NCBI RefSeq assembly: GCF_001189965.1
Contig: NZ_LFLU01000005.1
Location: 248,001-312,000, forward strand
Reading direction: 5' to 3'
Length of the DNA stretch: 64,000 nt
From: Herbaspirillum rhizosphaerae
GTDB taxonomy: Bacteria; Pseudomonadota; Gammaproteobacteria; Burkholderiales; Burkholderiaceae_D
Under the pieces are notes generated by a model that saw only the letters and a program-made list of their open reading frames with translations, was not told the origin of the DNA and made no database searches. Within the stretch, counting starts at the first letter, position 1; every line of letters begins with the position of its first letter. Position numbers and translations under genes: made by a program. This document shows, in pieces, positions 62,155-64,000 of the stretch.

Positions 62155-63066
62155 TTAAGCGGCGATCGTTTGCGCGCTTTCCCCGCCATCGGCCAGCGAC
62201 TCCGCCAGCCAGTCCCCGAACATACGCGCCGAGAGCTTTACCGCTCGCCCTGCCGCAAACACGGCGTGCAACTCGACAGGCGCTATTTCCCATTCAGGGA
62301 GCACCTGCACAAGGGCGCCGGCTGCCAGTTCGGCGCGGCAACCCCAAAGCGATGTCGATGCAATGCCCAGGCCCGCTGTCGCCGCTGCGATGGCTGCTTC
62401 ATTGGTGGAAATCAGCAGCCGGCCGTCGATCCTGATCGACGTCACGCGGCCGTCTTTCTGGAAGGTCCAGCTGCGTCCGGATCCGACCGGCCCGACGATG
62501 ACCGAATGGTCGGCGATGGCGGCCGGGCTGTCCGGCATGCCGTGTTTTTTCAGATAGGCGGGTGACGCGACCAGCAGACAGCCGATCGCACCCAGACGCC
62601 GCGCCGTCGCAGTCGAATCGGCCAGCTTGCCGAAACGCAGCGCCACGTCCACACCTTCGGCGACCAGTTCCTGGCGCTGATCGTTCATGAGCAATTCGAC
62701 GCGCAGCGCCGGATGAGCATTCATGAAGGCCGGCAGTCGCGGCGCCAGTTCACGCACCGCAAAACTCGACGACACACCGATACGCAGAATGCCGTGCAGT
62801 TCACCGGTTCCCCTGGCGGCCTGGTCGGCTTCTTCCAATGCCGCCAGTATCGGCTCGATGCGGGCCAGATAATCGGTTCCGGCTTCGCTCAGCGTGACCG
62901 CACGCGTGGTGCGCGTCAATAGCGCCACCCCCAGCTCGCCCTCCAGCGCCGCCACGATACGCGAGACGGAAGACTGGGTCAGGCCGAGTTCGCGCCCCGC
63001 ACGGGAAAAGCTTCCAGTCCGGGCGACACGGGTAAATAGGCGAAGAGAAAGGATGCGGTCATTCAT
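62155..63066 (-). CDS. LysR-family regulator
   Basis: A 303-residue LysR regulator of the CrgA/DmlR-like group: HTH at about residues 6-65 (FSRAGRELGLTQSSVSRIVAALE in parts), effector domain from about 90 (LHGILRIGVSSSFAVRELAP). Divergent from a peroxiredoxin-like gene and an SDR gene, which are its probable targets. Confidence 0.9.
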   Translation of the reverse strand: MNDRILSLRLFTRVARTGSFSRAGRELGLTQSSVSRIVAALEGELGVALLTRTTRAVTLSEAGTDYLARIEPILAALEEADQAARGTGELHGILRIGVSSSFAVRELAPRLPAFMNAHPALRVELLMNDQRQELVAEGVDVALRFGKLADSTATARRLGAIGCLLVASPAYLKKHGMPDSPAAIADHSVIVGPVGSGRSWTFQKDGRVTSIRIDGRLLISTNEAAIAAATAGLGIASTSLWGCRAELAAGALVQVLPEWEIAPVELHAVFAAGRAVKLSARMFGDWLAESLADGGESAQTIAA

Positions 63067-63173
63067 TTGATTTCCAAATATATCATATCGGTATTCATGG
63101 TCTAGTGCGCATTTGGCAAATAAACGATAGTTGCTGCCAAGACGACTTAACGCACTGCCGACCCGGAACGATC

Positions 63174-63776
63174 ATGAAACCCCACGCTACTCCGCATTCC
63201 CGCAAATCAGATCCGATGCCGGCTTCCGGCAACGCGCACGCCAATGCGTCGGCGCGTCTGCATGCCGCCATGCACCGCGCAACCGCGGACTTGCTCAAGC
63301 TTGCCCGCCTGCCCAAGGCCGATGATGCGGCGCCGGCATTCACGCTGCGCGATCTCGGCGGCAACGCGGTTTCCTATGCCGATCTGCGGGCGCAGGGGCC
63401 GCTGCTGCTGATGTTTTATCGCGGCATTCGCCAGGCCGGCGCCTATCCGGAATTGCAGGCGATGCAGGCCGCGTGGCCAGGGGCAGGGATGCATGGCGTC
63501 AGGCTGGTCGCGGTATCCGCGCAGCCGCCGGGCCACGGCCGCGAGCCGATCGATGAAAGCGCGTTCGATTTCTCCATCCTTTGCGATGCTCAGAACAACG
63601 CCGCCGACGGCGAGCCGGGCTGGACGCTGCCCATGCCGGCCTGTTTCGTGATCGCGCCCGACGGCGTGATCGTCTATGCCGAAGTCAATCCCGATTTCAA
63701 TTTCGACGCCGATCTTGCGCGTCTGATGCCCGTGCTCAAACGTCTGAAAGCGCCTGTCGGCGAGGCCTGGCAATAA
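63174..63776 (+). CDS. Peroxiredoxin-like (AhpC/TSA fold) protein lacking the catalytic cysteines
   Basis: A 200-residue thioredoxin-fold protein similar to AhpC/TSA-like redoxins (PAFTLRDLGGNAVSYADL, LLLMFYRG, VIAPDGVIVYAEVNPDF). After FYRG, where these proteins carry a W-C-P-x-C motif, it reads IRQAGAYPEL, so both active-site Cys are missing. The only Cys residues lie later (ILCDA, PACFV). It cannot work as a normal peroxiredoxin. Start at 63174 by position of the fold; an earlier Met at 63105 is possible. Confidence 0.75.
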   Translation: MKPHATPHSRKSDPMPASGNAHANASARLHAAMHRATADLLKLARLPKADDAAPAFTLRDLGGNAVSYADLRAQGPLLLMFYRGIRQAGAYPELQAMQAAWPGAGMHGVRLVAVSAQPPGHGREPIDESAFDFSILCDAQNNAADGEPGWTLPMPACFVIAPDGVIVYAEVNPDFNFDADLARLMPVLKRLKAPVGEAWQ

Positions 63777-63881
63777 GAGACGGTTTCCTGGATTTTTTAA
63801 GCAACAGCTGCGTCGCAGCAACGCATGGGTGTGAGCTTGTGCGCCTTGAATCATAACGACCTGAAGAAAGAGATCGACATC

Positions 63882-64000
63882 ATGCAAAGATTGAATGGAA
63901 AAGTAGCCGTCATCACCGGCGGCAGTAGCGGCATCGGCCTGGCGACCGCCAAGCGGTTCATTGCCGAAGGCGCCAAGGTGGCCATTACCGGACGCAATCA
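63882..64000 (+). CDS. Short-chain dehydrogenase/reductase, 5' part only
   Basis: The first 39-40 residues of an SDR cut by the window edge: [20 protein letters not shown] with the TGxxxGxG cofactor motif, then [13 protein letters not shown], a typical NAD(P)-binding start. AAGAAAGAG precedes the ATG. It follows the peroxiredoxin-like gene by 105 bases and probably shares its promoter. Confidence 0.9.
   Translation, partial: MQRLNGKVAVITGGSSGIGLATAKRFIAEGAKVAITGRN

Noticed and set aside
1..64000. CRISPR arrays, tRNA or rRNA genes, and insertion sequences
   Set aside because: I looked for regularly spaced repeats, cloverleaf-type sequences and transposase motifs and saw none. A short tRNA could still be missed by eye.

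Overview
The window looks like a chromosomal stretch of a GC-rich Gram-negative betaproteobacterium in the Burkholderiales, most probably an Oxalobacteraceae member of the Herbaspirillum type. This is an inference from many Burkholderiales-type porins, ABC-rich catabolic clusters, LysR/GntR regulators and a fused glucokinase-HexR gene; no rRNA or marker gene is present to prove it. No tRNA, rRNA, insertion sequence, prophage or CRISPR array was seen.

Layout. (1) 1-15.4 kb: an aromatic-acid regulon of the gallate / protocatechuate 4,5-cleavage type. It has a LysR regulator with two DNA-binding domains, a Rieske oxygenase, LigB and LigA, the lower-pathway enzymes GalB, GalC and GalD, a complete branched-chain-type ABC importer with its binding protein, a SnoaL-like protein and a porin. 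Four promoters share one 16-bp operator placed 58-59 bases before a -10-like box. (2) 15.5-23.6 kb: a GntR regulator, a polar-amino-acid-type binding protein, an amidase, a 2-keto-4-pentenoate hydratase-like enzyme, a flavin reductase-like protein, and a second Liv-type importer whose two permeases are fused and which has no cognate binding protein. (3) 23.9-25.3 kb: a membrane diguanylate cyclase. (4) 25.4-33.7 kb: a third Liv-type system with porin, binding protein and an Asp/Glu/hydantoin racemase, divergent from a GntR regulator. (5) 34.2-35.3 kb: a porin behind an AT-rich leader.

(6) 35.6-44.0 kb: porin, Pot-type ABC importer, nucleoside hydrolase and an adenosine-deaminase-family enzyme in one minus-strand operon, with a divergent LysR: apparently nucleoside uptake and breakdown. 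(7) 44.2-52.6 kb: glucokinase-HexR fusion, zwf and a glucose-type ABC importer, i.e. glucose uptake feeding the Entner-Doudoroff route. (8) 52.7-61.7 kb: a compact, AT-richer cytoplasmic signalling island with two histidine kinases, four receiver domains, a degenerate GGDEF plus EAL protein, a degenerate HD-GYP protein, an HDOD protein and a small stand-alone domain. (9) 61.8-64 kb: a small unknown protein, a LysR, a cysteine-less peroxiredoxin-like protein and the start of a short-chain dehydrogenase.

The two most interesting items are the tandem-HTH LysR regulon with its conserved promoter geometry and the signalling island, in which most of the nucleotide-enzyme domains seem to have lost their catalytic residues.
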